A stretch of 64,000 nt of DNA, from contig OX365952.1 in NCBI GenBank assembly GCA_947247005.1, positions 49,146,722 through 49,210,721 of the forward strand. Reading direction: 5' to 3'. Below, piece by piece: positions 51,641 to 64,000 of the stretch. The DNA comes from Spisula solida (taxonomy: Eukaryota > Mollusca > Bivalvia > Venerida > Mactridae). Both the position numbers and the translations under genes were made by a program. Every line of letters starts with the position of its first letter. The first letter of the stretch is position 1. Under the pieces are notes generated by a model. That model ran no database searches. It was not told the origin of the DNA and saw only the letters and a program-made list of their open reading frames with translations.

Positions 51641-51796
51641 CAAACAAGTAAAGGTCCGACCAAGTCCAAGTTGTCGACAAAATAGAAAGAATCATTTTCA
51701 GTAACTTGTATCTTACAATAATATAAAACGCAAGCATGACGATTGGATGTTTGGTTAGAGGAACAACACTAAAACACATTAAACCTGCTCTCTGGA

Positions 51797-51842
51797 TGAC
51801 GACCGAGCCTGGACACAAAACCATACACACATTAACTGGACT
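51797..51842 (+). repeat. Direct repeat flanking the 41-bp array (left)
   Basis: 'gatgacgaccgagcctggac' ... 'aactggac' matches 52411-52458 ('tcgacgaccgagcctagaaa' ... 'ctacctggac') at about three-quarters of positions. Confidence 0.5.
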
Positions 51843-51869
51843 AAATAAACACACCTAACACGACTAAGT

Positions 51870-52385
51870 TTCATTTCAACACCTTACACGAGTGATACGG
51901 CCAACCAAGAGTTTATACAACACCTTACACGACTTATACGGCCAACCAAGAGTTTATACAACACCTTCACGACTTATACGGCCAACCAAGAGTTTATACA
52001 ACACCTTCACGACTTATACGGCCAACCAAGAGTTTATACAACACCTTACACGACTTATACGGTCAACCAAGATTTTATACAACACCTTACACGAGTGATA
52101 CGACCAACCAAGAGTTTATACAACACCTTACACGAGTGATACGGTCAACCAAGAGTTTATACAACACCTTACACAAGTAACATGGTCGACTAAAATTCAA
52201 TACAACACCTTACACGAGTAACATGGTCGACAAAAATTCAATACAACACCTTACACGAGTAACATGGTCGACGAAGATTTAATACAACACCTTACACGAG
52301 TAACACGGTCGACCAAAATTCAATACAACACCTTACACGAGTAACATGGTCGACGAAGATTCAATACATCTTACACACATCTCGC
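51870..52385. repeat. 41-bp minisatellite type I, about 12 copies
   Basis: Early units join 'ttacacgacttatacggcca' to 'accaagagtttatacaacacc'. Later units change to 'ttacacgagtaacatggtcg' plus 'acaaaaattcaatacaacacc'. The change is stepwise along the array. Confidence 0.9.
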
Positions 52386-52410
52386 ATGGTCGACGTTGAT
52401 TACAACTATC

Positions 52411-52458
52411 TCGACGACCGAGCCTAGAAACAACATCATACATGAACTACCTGGACAA
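52411..52458 (+). repeat. Direct repeat flanking the 41-bp array (right)
   Basis: Partner of 51797-51842; together they bracket array type I. Confidence 0.5.
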
Positions 52459-52574
52459 CTGCGCATAGAAATGATATTTGCAAGCCAGATACTCGTAATG
52501 CGAATTCTCACGAGCTATCAGACAACAAACTCACGATATAACAACTTGTACAAGTTACCCGGACGATTGGGACT

Positions 52575-52830
52575 CGATGCAACACTAAAACACCTTCCAT
52601 GTGTTAGCAGAACGATCGAGGTAAGTTCAAACACCTTCCACGTGTTTGCAGAACGATCAAGGTAAGCTTAAACACATTCCACGTGTTAGCAGAACGATCG
52701 AGGTAAGCTCAAACACCTTCCACGTGTTAGCAAAACGATAGACGTACGCTAAAACACCTTCCACGTGTTAGCAGAACGATCGAGGTAAGCTAAACACCTT
52801 CCACGTGTTAGCAAAACGATCAAGGTAAGC
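52575..52830. repeat. 41-bp minisatellite type II, about 6 copies
   Basis: The unit joins 'aacaccttccacgtgttagc' and 'agaacgatcgaggtaagctc' plus a. The 'caacaccttacacgagta' part of type I and 'aaacaccttccacgtgtta' here are clearly related. Confidence 0.88.
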
Positions 52831-53702
52831 TAGGACGATCGAGGTGTGCTACAAGCAGGACGATCGAGGTGTGCTACAAGCAGGACGATCGAGGTGTGCT
52901 ACAAGCAGAACGATCGAGGTGTGCTACAAGCAGAACGATCGAGGTGTGCTACATGCAGAACGATCGAGGTGTGCTACAAGCAGAACGATCGAGGTGTGCT
53001 ACAAGCAGGACGATCGAGGTGTGCCACAAGCAGGACGATCGAGGTGTGCTACATGCAGAACGATCGATGTGTGCTACAAGCAGAACGATCGAGGTGTGCT
53101 ACAAGCAGAACGATCGAGGTGTGCTACAAGCAGGACGATCGAGGTGTGCCACAAGCAGGACGATCGAGGTGTGCTACATGCAGAACGATCGAAGTGTGCT
53201 ACAAGCAGAACGATCGAGGTGTGCTACAAGCAGGACGATCGAGGTGTGCCACAAGCAGAACGATCGAGGTGTGCTACAAGCAGAACGATCGAGGTGTGCT
53301 ACAAGCAGAACGATCGAGGTGTGCTACAAGCAGGACGATCGAGGTGTGCTACAAGCAGGACGATCGAGGTGTGCCACAAGCAGGACGATCGAGGTGTGCT
53401 ACAAGCAGGACGATCGAGGTGTGCCACAAGCAGGACGATCGAGGTGTGCTACAAGCAGGACGATCGAGGTGTGCTACAAGCAGGACGATCGAGGTGTGCC
53501 ACAAGCAGAACGATCGAGGTGTGCTACAAGCAGGACGATCGAGGTGTGCCACAAGCAGGACGATCGAGGTGTGCTACATGCAGAACGATCGAGGTGTGCT
53601 ACATGCAGAACGATCGAGGTGTGCTACAAGCAGGACGATCGAGGTGTGCCACAAGCAGGACGATCGATGTGTGCTACAAGCAGGACGATCGAGGTGTGCT
53701 AA
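52831..53702. repeat. 25-bp minisatellite, about 35 copies
   Basis: The unit is 'gcaggacgatcgaggtgtgc' plus tacaa, with agaac/aggac, tgcta/tgcca and acaag/acatg variants. CGATCG is a palindrome in nearly every copy. Because 25 is not a multiple of three, each frame cycles every 75 bp, yet all three plus frames stay open, giving spurious 277-311-residue frames. Confidence 0.95.
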
Positions 53703-53978
53703 TACACGTACTTGTGAACTGGAACGCACTCCCTGCAAATATATACAAAAATAACCATTTTATGATGATATACCAGTAAATAATTTATGTTCGTCTGTCT
53801 ACCGCCTGTTCTCACACATTAAATGTGTCCATTTCACCATTTCTTGTTATATGAACTGGTACTGTGTTTTTAGCAGGAAAAAGACACCCAAGGTAATATT
53901 TAGAAAAATGAGATATGTACGACTGTAGATAAGTGCCGGACATAGTTGTGTGGGAAGCTTTCTCTATGATGTTCAGGT
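53703..53978. other. Spacer between the 25-bp and the final 41-bp array
   Basis: Unique AT-rich DNA with no supported feature. Confidence 0.5.
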
Positions 53979-56900
53979 TCAATGTCCAGTCTGTACTACT
54001 GATGTAGGTGTCTGTATGTACAATGTCCAGTCTGTACTACTGGTGTAGGTGTCTGTATGTACAATGTCCAGTCTGTACTACTGATGTAGGTGTCTGTATG
54101 TACAATGTCCAGTCTGTACTACTGATGTAGGTGTATTCATGCACAATGTCCAGTCTGTACTACTGGTGTAGATGTCTGTATGTACAATGTCCAGTCTGTA
54201 CTACTGGTGTAGATGTCTGTATGTACAATGTCCAGTCTGTACTACTGATGTAGATGTCTGTATGTACAATGTCCAGTCTGTACTACTGATGTAGATGTCT
54301 GTATGTACAATGTCCAGTCTGTACTACTGATGTAGGTGTATGTATGTACAATGTCCAGTCTGTACTACTGATGTAGGTGTATGTATGTACAATGTCCAGT
54401 CTGTACTACTGATGTAGATGTCTGTATGTACAATGTCCAGTCTGTACTACTGATGTAGATGTCTGTATGTACAATGTCCAGTCTGTACTACTGATGTAGG
54501 TGTATGTATGTACAATGTCCAGTCTGTACTACTGATGTAGGTGTCTGTATGTACAATGTCCAGTCTGTACTACTGATGTAGATGTCTGTATGTACAATGT
54601 CCAGTCTGTACTACTGATGTAGATGTCTGTATGTACAATGTCCAGTCTGTACTACTGATGTAGATGTCTGTATGTACAATGTCCAGTCTGTACTACTGAT
54701 GTAGATGTCTGTATGTACAATGTCCAGTCTGTACTACTGATGTAGATGTCTGTATGTACAATGTCCAGTCTGTACTACTGGTGTAGGTGTATTCATGCAC
54801 AATGTCCAGTCTGTACTACTGATGTAGGTGTATGTATGTACAATGTCCAGTCTGTACTACTGATGTAGATGTATGTATGTACAATGTCCAGTCTGTACTA
54901 CTGATGTAGGTGTATTCATGCACAATGTCCAGTCTGTACTACTGATGTAGGTGTCTGTAAGTACAATGTCCAGTCTGTACTACTGATGTAGGTGTATGTA
55001 TGTACAATGTCCAGTCTGTACTACTGATGTAGGTGTATTCATGCACAATGTCCAGTCTGTACTACTGATGTAGGTGTCTGTATGTACAATGTCCAGTCTG
55101 TACTACTGATGTAGATGTATGTTTGTACAATGTCCAGTCTGTACTACTGGTGTAGGTGTATGTATGTACAATGTCCAGTCTGTACTACTGATGTAGATGT
55201 ATGTATGTACAATGTCCAGTCTGTACTACTGATGTAGGTGTCTGTAAGTACAATGTCCAGTCTGTACTACTGATGTAGGTGTCTGTATGTACAATGTCCA
55301 GTCTGTACTACTGATGTAGGTGTATGTATGTACAATGTCCAGTCTGTACTACTGATGTAGGTGTCTGTAAGTACAATGTCCAGTCTGTACTACTGATGTA
55401 GGTGTCTGTAAGTACAATGTCCAGTCTGTACTACTGGTGTAGGTGTCTGTATGTACAATGTCCAGTCTGTACTACTGATGTAGGTGTTTGTATGTACAAT
55501 GTCCAGTCTGTACTACTGGTGTAGATTTCTGTATGTACAATGTCCAGTCTGTACCACCGATGTAGGTGTCTGTATGTACAATGTCCAGTCTGTACTACTG
55601 GTGTAGATTTCTGTAAGTACAATGTCCAGTCTATACTACTGGTGTAGGTGTCTGTATGTACAATGTCCAGTCTGTACTACTGATGTAGGTGTCTGTATGT
55701 ACAATGTCCAGTCTGTACTACTGATGTAGGTGTATGTATGTACAATGTCCAGTCTGTACTACTGGTGTAGGTGTCTGTATGTACAATGTCCAGTCTGTAC
55801 TACTGATGTAGGTGTTTGTATGTACAATGTCCAGTCTGTACTACTGATGTAGGTGTCTGTATGTACAATGTCCAGTCTGTACTACTGATGTAGATGTCTG
55901 TATGTACAATGTCCAGTCTGTACTACTGATGTAGGTGTCTGTATGTACAATGTCCAGTCTGTACTACTGATGTAGGTGTCTGTAAGTACAATGTCCAGTC
56001 TGTACTACTGATGTAGGTGTCTGTATGTACAATGTCCAGTCTGTACTACTGATGTAGGTGTCTGTATGTACAATGTCCAGTCTGTACTACTGATGTAGGT
56101 GTCTGTATGTACAATGTCCAGTCTGTACTACTGATGTAGGTGTCTGTATGTACAATGTCCAGTCTGTACTACTGGTGTAGGTGTCTGTAAGTACAATGTC
56201 CAGTCTGTACTACTGATGTAGATGTCTGTATGTACAATGTCCAGTCTGTACTACTGATGTAGGTGTCTGTATGTACAATGTCCAGTCTGTACTACTGGTG
56301 TAGGTGTCTGTATGTACAATGTCCAGTCTGTACTACTGATGTAGGTGTCTGAATGTACAATGTCCAGTCTGTACTACTGGTGTAGGTGTCTGTATGTACA
56401 ATGTCCAGTCTGTACTACTGATGTAGGTGTCTGTATGTACAATGTCCAGTCTGTACTACTGGTGTAGAGGTCTGTATGTACAATGTCCAGTCTGTACTAC
56501 TGATGTAGGTGTCTGTATGTACAATGTCCAGTCTGTACTACAGATGTAGGTGTTTGTATGTACAATGTCCAGTCTGTACTACTGGTGTAGAGGTCTGTAT
56601 GTACAATGTCCAGTCTGTACTACTGATGTAGGTGTCTCTATGTACAATGTCCAGTCTGTACTACTGATGTAGATGTCTGTATGTACAATGTCCAGTCTGT
56701 ACTACTGATGTAGGTGTCTGTATGTACAATGTCCAGTCTGTACTACTGATGTAGGTGTCTGTATGTACAATGTCCAGTCTGTACTACTGGTGTAGAGGTC
56801 TGTATGTACAATGTCCAGTCTGTACTACTGATGTAGGTGTCTCTATGTACAATGTCCAGTCTGTACTACTGATGTAGATGTCTGTATGTACAATGTCCAG

Positions 56901-59900
56901 TCTGTACTACTGATGTAGGTGTCTGTATGTACAATGTCCAGTCTGTACTACTGATGTAGGTGTCTCTATGTACAATGTCCAGTCTGTACTACTGATGTAG
57001 GTGTCTGTATGTACAATGTCCAGTCTGTACTACTGATGTAGGTGTCTGTATGTACAATGTCCAGTCTGTACTACTGATGTAGGTGTTTGTATGTACAATG
57101 TCCAGTCTGTACTACTGGTGTATGTGTCTGTATGTACAATGTCCAGTCTGTACCATTGGTGTAGATGTCTGTATGTACAATGTCCAGTCTGTACTACTGG
57201 TCTAGGTGTCTATATGTACAATGTCCAGTCTGTACTACTGGTGTAGGTGTATGTATGTACAATGTCCAGTCTGTACTACTGATGTAGGTGTCTGTATGTA
57301 CAATGTCCAGTCTGTACTACTGATGTAGGTGTCTCTATGTACAATGTCCAGTCTGTACTACTGATGTAGGTGTCTGTATGTACAATGTCCAGTCTGTACT
57401 ACTGATGTAGGTGTCTGTATGTACAATGTCCAGTCTGTACTACTGATGTAGGTGTCTGTATGTACAATGTCCAGTCTGTACTACTGATGTAGATGTCTGT
57501 ATGTACAATGTCCAGTCTGTACTACTGATGTAGATGTCTGTATGTGCAATGTCCAGTCTGTACTACTGGTGTAGGTGTCTGTATGTACAATGTCCAGTCT
57601 GTACTACTGATGTAGGTGTCTGTATGTACAATGTCCAGTCTGTACTACTGGTGTAGGTGTATTCATGCACAATGTCCAGTCTGTACTACTGGTGTAGATG
57701 TCTGTATGTACAATGTCCAGTCTGTACTACTGATGTAGATGTCTGTATGTACAATGTCCAGTCTGTACTACTGATGTAGATGTCTGTATGTACAATGTCC
57801 AGTCTGTACTACTGATGTAGGTGTATGTATGTACAATGTCCAGTCTGTACTACTGATGTAGGTGTATGTATGTACAATGTCCAGTCTGTACTACTGATGT
57901 AGATGTCTGTATGTACAATGTCCAGTCTGTACTACTGATGTAGATGTCTGTATGTACAATGTCCAGTCTGTACTACTGATGTAGATGTCTGTATGTACAA
58001 TGTCCAGTCTGTACTACTGATGTAGGTGTCTGTATGTACAATGTCCAGTCTGTACTACTGATGTAGGTGTCTGTAAGTACAATGTCCAGTCTGTACTACT
58101 GATGTAGGTGTCTGTATGTACAATGTCCAGTCTGTACTACTGATGTAGGTGTTTGTATGTACAATGTCCAGTCTGTACTACTGGTGTATGTGTCTGTATG
58201 TACAATGTCCAGTCTGTACCATTGGTGTAGATGTCTGTATGTACAATGTCCAGTCTGTACTACTGGTCTAGGTGTCTATATGTACAATGTCCAGTCTGTA
58301 CTACTGGTGTAGGTGTATGTATGTACAATGTCCAGTCTGTACTACTGATGTAGGTGTCTGTATGTACAATGTCCAGTCTGTACTACTGATGTAGGTGTCT
58401 CTATGTACAATGTCCAGTCTGTACTACTGATGTAGGTGTCTGTATGTACAATGTCCAGTCTGTACTACTGATGTAGGTGTCTGTATGTACAATGTCCAGT
58501 CTGTACTACTGATGTAGGTGTCTGTATGTACAATGTCCAGTCTGTACTACTGATGTAGATGTCTGTATGTACAATGTCCAGTCTGTACTACTGATGTAGA
58601 TGTCTGTATGTGCAATGTCCAGTCTGTACTACTGGTGTAGGTGTCTGTATGTACAATGTCCAGTCTGTACTACTGATGTAGGTGTCTGTATGTACAATGT
58701 CCAGTCTGTACTACTGGTGTAGGTGTATTCATGCACAATGTCCAGTCTGTACTACTGGTGTAGATGTCTGTATGTACAATGTCCAGTCTGTACTACTGAT
58801 GTAGATGTCTGTATGTACAATGTCCAGTCTGTACTACTGATGTAGATGTCTGTATGTACAATGTCCAGTCTGTACTACTGATGTAGGTGTATGTATGTAC
58901 AATGTCCAGTCTGTACTACTGATGTAGGTGTATGTATGTACAATGTCCAGTCTGTACTACTGATGTAGATGTCTGTATGTACAATGTCCAGTCTGTACTA
59001 CTGATGTAGATGTCTGTATGTACAATGTCCAGTCTGTACTACTGATGTAGGTGTATGTATGTACAATGTCCAGTCTGTACTACTGATGTAGGTGTCTGTA
59101 TGTACAATGTCCAGTCTGTACTACTGATGTAGATGTCTGTATGTACAATGTCCAGTCTGTACTACTGATGTAGATGTCTGTATGTACAATGTCCAGTCTG
59201 TACTACTGATGTAGATGTCTGTATGTACAATGTCCAGTCTGTACTACTGATGTAGATGTCTGTATGTACAATGTCCAGTCTGTACTACTGATGTAGATGT
59301 CTGTATGTACAATGTCCAGTCTGTACTACTGGTGTAGGTGTATTCATGCACAATGTCCTGTCTGTACTACTGATGTAGGTGTATGTATGTACAATGTCCA
59401 GTCTGTACTACTGATGTAGATGTATGTATGTACAATGTCCAGTCTGTACTACTGATGTAGGTGTATGTATGTACAATGTCCAGTCTGTACTACTGGTGTA
59501 GGTGTATTCATGCACAATGTCCAGTCTGTACTACTGATGTAGGTGTCTGTAAGTACAATGTCCAGTCTGTACTACTGATGTAGGTGTATGTATGTACAAT
59601 GTCCAGTCTGTACTACTGATGTAGGTGTATTCATGCACAATGTCCAGTCTGTACTACTGATGTAGGTGTCTGTATGTACAATGTCCAGTCTGTACTACTG
59701 ATGTAGATGTATGTATGCACAATGTCCAGTCTGTACTACTGATGTAGAGTGTATGTTTGTACAATGTCCAGTCTGTACTACTGGTGTAGGTGTATGTATG
59801 TACAATGTCCAGTCTGTACTACTGATGTAGATGTATGTATGTACAATGTCCAGTCTGTACTACTGATGTAGGTGTCTGTAAGTACAATGTCCAGTCTGTA

Positions 59901-62900
59901 CTACTGATGTAGGTGTCTGTATGTACAATGTCCAGTCTGTACTACTGGTCTAGGTGTCTGTATGTACAATGTCCAGTCTGTACTACTGATGTAGGTGTCT
60001 GTATGTACAATGTTCAGTCTGTACTACTGATGTAGGTGTATGTATGTACAATGTCCAGTCTGTACTACTGATGTAGGTGTATTCATGCACAATGTCCAGT
60101 CTGTACTACTGGTTGTAGGTGTCTGTCAATGTCCTGTATGTTACTGAGGTGTACAGTCTGTACTGTCTGTAGATTCTGTATGTATCATGTCCTGTACTTG
60201 TCCAGTCTGTACGATGTACTTGTCTGTATGTACAATGTCCAGTCTATAGGTACAATGTCCAGTCTGTACTACTGGTGTAGGTGTCTGTATGTACAATGTC
60301 CAGTCTGTACTACTGATGTAGGTGTCTGTATGTACAATGTCCAGTCTGTACTACTGATGTAGGTGTATGTATGTACAATGTCCAGTCTGTACTACTGGTG
60401 TAGGTGTCTGTATGTACAATGTCCAGTCTGTACTACTGATGTAGGTGTTTGTATGTACAATGTCCAGTCTGTACTACTGATGTAGGTGTCTGTATGTACA
60501 ATGTCCAGTCTGTACTACTGATGTAGATGTCTGTATGTACAATGTCCAGTCTGTACTACTGATGTAGGTGTCTGTATGTACAATGTCCAGTCTGTACTAC
60601 TGATGTAGGTGTCTGTAAGTACAATGTCCAGTCTGTACTACTGATGTAGGTGTCTGTATGTACAATGTCCAGTCTGTACTACTGATGTAGGTGTCTGTAT
60701 GTACAATGTCCAGTCTGTACTACTGATGTAGGTGTCTGTATGTACAATGTCCAGTCTGTACTACTGATGTAGGTGTCTGTATGTACAATGTCCAGTCTGT
60801 ACTACTGGTGTAGGTGTCTGTAAGTACAATGTCCAGTCTGTACTACTGATGTAGATGTCTGTATGTACAATGTCCAGTCTGTACTACTGATGTAGGTGTC
60901 TGTATGTACAATGTCCAGTCTGTACTACTGGTGTAGGTGTCTGTATGTACAATGTCCAGTCTGTACTACTGATGTAGGGTGTCTGAATGTACAATGTCCA
61001 GTCTGTACTACCTGGTGTAGGTGTCTGTATGTACAATGTCCAGTCTGTACTACTGATGTAGGTGTCTGTATGTACAATGTCCAGTCTGTACTACTGGTGT
61101 AGAGGTCTGTATGTACAATGTCCAGTCTGTACTACTGATGTAGGTGTCTGTATGTACAATGTCCAGTCTGTACTACTGGTGTAGAGGTCTGTATGTACAA
61201 TGTCCAGTCTGTACTACTGATGTAGGTGTCTCTATGTACAATGTCCAGTCTGTACTACTGATGTAGATGTCTGTATGTACAATGTCCAGTCTGTACTACT
61301 GATGTAGGTGTCTGTATGTACAATGTCCAGTCTGTACTACTGATGTAGGTGTCTCTATGTACAATGTCCAGTCTGTACTACTGATGTAGGTGTCTGTATG
61401 TACAATGTCCAGTCTGTACTACTGATGTAGGTGTCTGTATGTACAATGTCCAGTCTGTACTACTGATGTAGGTGTTTGTATGTACAATGTCCAGTCTGTA
61501 CTACTGGTGTATGTGTCTGTATGTACAATGTCCAGTCTGTACCATTGGTGTAGATGTCTGTATGTACAATGTCCAGTCTGTACTACTGGTCTAGGTGTCT
61601 ATATGTACAATGTCCAGTCTGTACTACTGGTGTAGGTGTATGTATGTACAATGTCCAGTCTGTACTACTGATGTAGGTGTCTGTATGTACAATGTCCAGT
61701 CTGTACTACTGATGTAGGTGTCTGTATGTACAATGTCCAGTCTGTACTACTGATGTAGGTGTCTGTATGTACAATGTCCAGTCTGTACTACTGATGTAGA
61801 TGTCTGTATGTACAATGTCCAGTCTGTACTACTGATGTAGGTGTATGTATGTACAATGTCCAGTCTGTACTACTGGTGTAGGTGTCTGTATGTACAATGT
61901 CCAGTCTGTACTACTGATGTAGGTGTCTGTATGTACAATGTCCAGTCTGTACTACTGATGTAGGTGTCTGTATGTACAATGTCCAGTCTGTACTACTGGT
62001 GTAGGTGTCTGTATATACAATGTCCAGTCTGTACTACTGATGTAGGTGTCTGTATGTACAATGTCCAGTCTGTACTACTGATGTAGGTGTCTGTATGTTC
62101 AATGTCCAGTCTGTACTACTGATGTAGGTGTCTGTATGTACAATGTCCAGTCTGTACTACTGATGTAGGTGTCTGTATGTACAATGTCCAGTCTGTACTA
62201 CTGATGTAGGTGTCTGTATTTACAATGTCCAGTCTGTACTACTGACGTAGGTGTCTGTATGTACAATGTCCAGTCTGTACTACTGGTGTAGGTGTCTGTA
62301 TGTACAATGTCCAGTCTGTACTACTGATGTAGGTGTCTGTATGTACAATGTCCAGTCTGTACTACTGATGTAGGTGTTTGTATGTACAATGTCCAGTCTG
62401 TACTACTGATGTAGGTGTCTGTATGTACAATGTCCAGTCTGTACTACTGATGTAGGTGTCTGTATGTACAATGTCCAGTCTGTACTACTGATGTAGGTGT
62501 CTGTATGTACAATGTCCAGTCTGTACTACTGATGTAGGTGTTTGTATGTACAATGTCCAGTCTGTACTACTGATGTAGGTGTCTGTATGTACAATGTCCA
62601 GTCTGTACTACTGATGTAGGTGTCTGTATGTTCAATGTCCAGTCTGTACTACTGATGTAGGTGTCTGTATGTACAATGTCCAGTCTGTACTACTGATGTA
62701 GGTGTCTGTATGTACAATGTCCAGTCTGTACTACTGGTGTAGGTGTCTGTATGTACAATGTCCAGTCTGTACTACTGATGTAGGTGTTTGTATGTACAAT
62801 GTCCAGTCTGTATTACTGGTCTAGGTGTCTGTATGTACAATGTCCAGTCTGTACTACTGATGTAGGTGTATGTATGTACAATGTCCAGTCTGTACAACTG

Positions 62901-64000
62901 ATGTAGGTGTCTGTATGTACAATGTCCAGTCTGTACTACTGGTCTAGGTGTCTGTATGTACAATGTCCAGTCTGTACTACTGATGTAGGTGTATGTATGT
63001 ACAATGTCCAGTCTGTACTACTGATGTAGGTGTCTGTATGTACAATGTCCAGTCTGTACTACTGGTCTAGGTGTCTGTATGTACAATGTCCAGTCTGTAC
63101 TACTGATGTAGGTGTCTGTATGTACAATGTCCAGTCTGTACTACAGATGTAGGTGTCTGTATGTACAATGTCCAGTCTGTATTACTGGTCTAGGTGTCTG
63201 TATGTACAATGTCCAGTCTGTACTACTGATGTAGGTGTATGTATGTACAATGTCCAGTCTGTACTACTGATGTAGGTGTCTGTATGTACAATGTCCAGTC
63301 TGTACTACTGATGTAGATGTCTGTATGTACAATGTCCAGTCTGTACTACTGATGTAGGTGTATGTATGTACAATGTCCAGTCTGTACTACTGATGTAGGT
63401 GTCTGTATGTACAATGTCCAGTCTGTACTACTGATGTAGGTGTCTGTATGTACAATGTCCAGTCTGTACTACTGATGTAGATGTCTGTATGTACAATGTC
63501 CAGTCTGTACTACTGATGTAGGTGTATGTATGTACAATGTCCAGTCTGTACTACTGGTGTAGGTGTCTGTATGTACAATGTCCAGTCTGTACTACTGATG
63601 TAGGTGTCTGTATGTACAATGTCCAGTCTGTACTACTGATGTAGGTGTCTGTATGTACAATGTCCAGTCTGTACTACTGATGTAGGTGTCTGTATGTACA
63701 ATGTCCAGTCTGTACTACTGATGTAGGTGTTTGTATGTACAATGTCCAGTCTGTACTACTGGTGTATGTGTCTGTATGTACAATGTCCAGTCTGTACCAT
63801 TGGGGTAGGTGTCTGTATGTACAATGTCCAGTCTGTACTACTGATGTAGGTGTATGTATGTACAATGTCCAGTCTGTACTACTGATGTAGGTGTCTGTAT
63901 GTACAATGTCCAGTCTGTACTACTGGTGTAGGTGTCTGTATGTACAATGTCCAGTCTGTACTACTGATGTAGGTGTCTGTATGTACAATGTCCAGTCTGG
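53979..64000. repeat. 41-bp satellite array of at least 10 kb, about 245 copies, truncated by the window end
   Basis: The unit joins 'gtacaatgtccagtctgtac' and 'tactgatgtaggtgtctgta' plus t. The first half is almost invariant; the second half carries nearly all variation (gatgtag/ggtgtag/ggtctag, gtgtctg/gtgtatg/atgtctg, gtattcatgcac). Rare variants show higher-order structure: accattgg units at 57152 and 58218, and attcatgcac at 57661 and 58727, are both 1,066 bp apart (26 units). It starts abruptly near 53979. Confidence 0.96.
60112..60245. other. Scrambled patch in the 41-bp array
   Basis: About 130 bp contain fragments of the unit (gtcaatgtcctgtatgttac, gtacagtctgtactgtctgt, gtacgatgtacttgtctgta) out of register, with unit pieces missing. 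Regular units resume at about 60245. Two single-base insertions at about 60977 and 61014 also break the register nearby. This may be a real rearrangement or an assembly/read-error patch. Confidence 0.6.

Noticed and set aside
52844..53779. Three overlapping frames of 277-311 residues (RTIEVCYKQDDRGVL repeats)
   Set aside because: All three plus frames are open because no frame of the 25-bp unit contains a stop. This is a property of the repeat, not a gene.
53979..64000. CRISPR-like array
   Set aside because: Units are directly tandem with no unique spacers, and the genome is eukaryotic. The same applies to all other arrays in the window.
1..64000. Transposase, reverse transcriptase or endogenous viral genes
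   Set aside because: No frame showed the conserved motifs of these families. Only non-autonomous elements are visible.

Overview
The window looks like nuclear DNA of an invertebrate animal. It is AT-rich (about 65% A+T by eye) and very gene-poor. Coding sequence is split by GT-AG introns, and there are tRNA-derived SINEs, small inverted-repeat (MITE-like) elements and long minisatellite arrays. An interstitial (TTAGGG)3 tract and SINEs with a central TGGTAC...CCTTGCT block fit a mollusc or other lophotrochozoan better than an arthropod; the exact taxon is an inference.

The only gene I can support is a fibroblast growth factor on the + strand, spread over about 15 kb. Three coding exons were assembled from splice sites and reading phase: 18806-19010 (phase 0 in, phase 1 out), 22948-23051 (exactly 104 bp) and 33724-34083 (ending in TGA). 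They join in frame to 222 residues with the FGF beta-trefoil core landmarks. By eye the protein is closest to the FGF8/17/18 group. The start codon and signal peptide must lie in at least one upstream exon that I could not place. No transposase, reverse transcriptase or other protein gene was found. All the longer uninterrupted reading frames elsewhere fall inside tandem repeats and are not credible genes.

Layout. 0-17 kb: unique AT-rich DNA with five minisatellite arrays (units about 16, 38, 56, 29 and 33 bp), one SINE, two copies of MITE family 1 and one of MITE family 2. 17.2-39.6 kb: the FGF exons and introns plus downstream flank, with no large array, but with two more family 1 MITEs, SINEs, a palindrome of CTCF-like motifs and, at 34.1-38.7 kb, eleven perfect TGACGTCA sites. 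39.6-64 kb: almost continuous minisatellite DNA in successive families (units 49, 51, 21, 57, 41, 41, 25 and 41 bp). It includes a 260-bp near-perfect foldback element and a final 41-bp array of at least 10 kb that runs off the window end and shows higher-order repeats.

The most notable points are the FGF gene hidden among short exons, the clustered CRE/ATF-type palindromes just downstream of it, the new-looking small inverted-repeat families, and the visible descent of a 25-bp minisatellite from a 41-bp one. Copy numbers and family assignments were made by reading the sequence, not by running programs.
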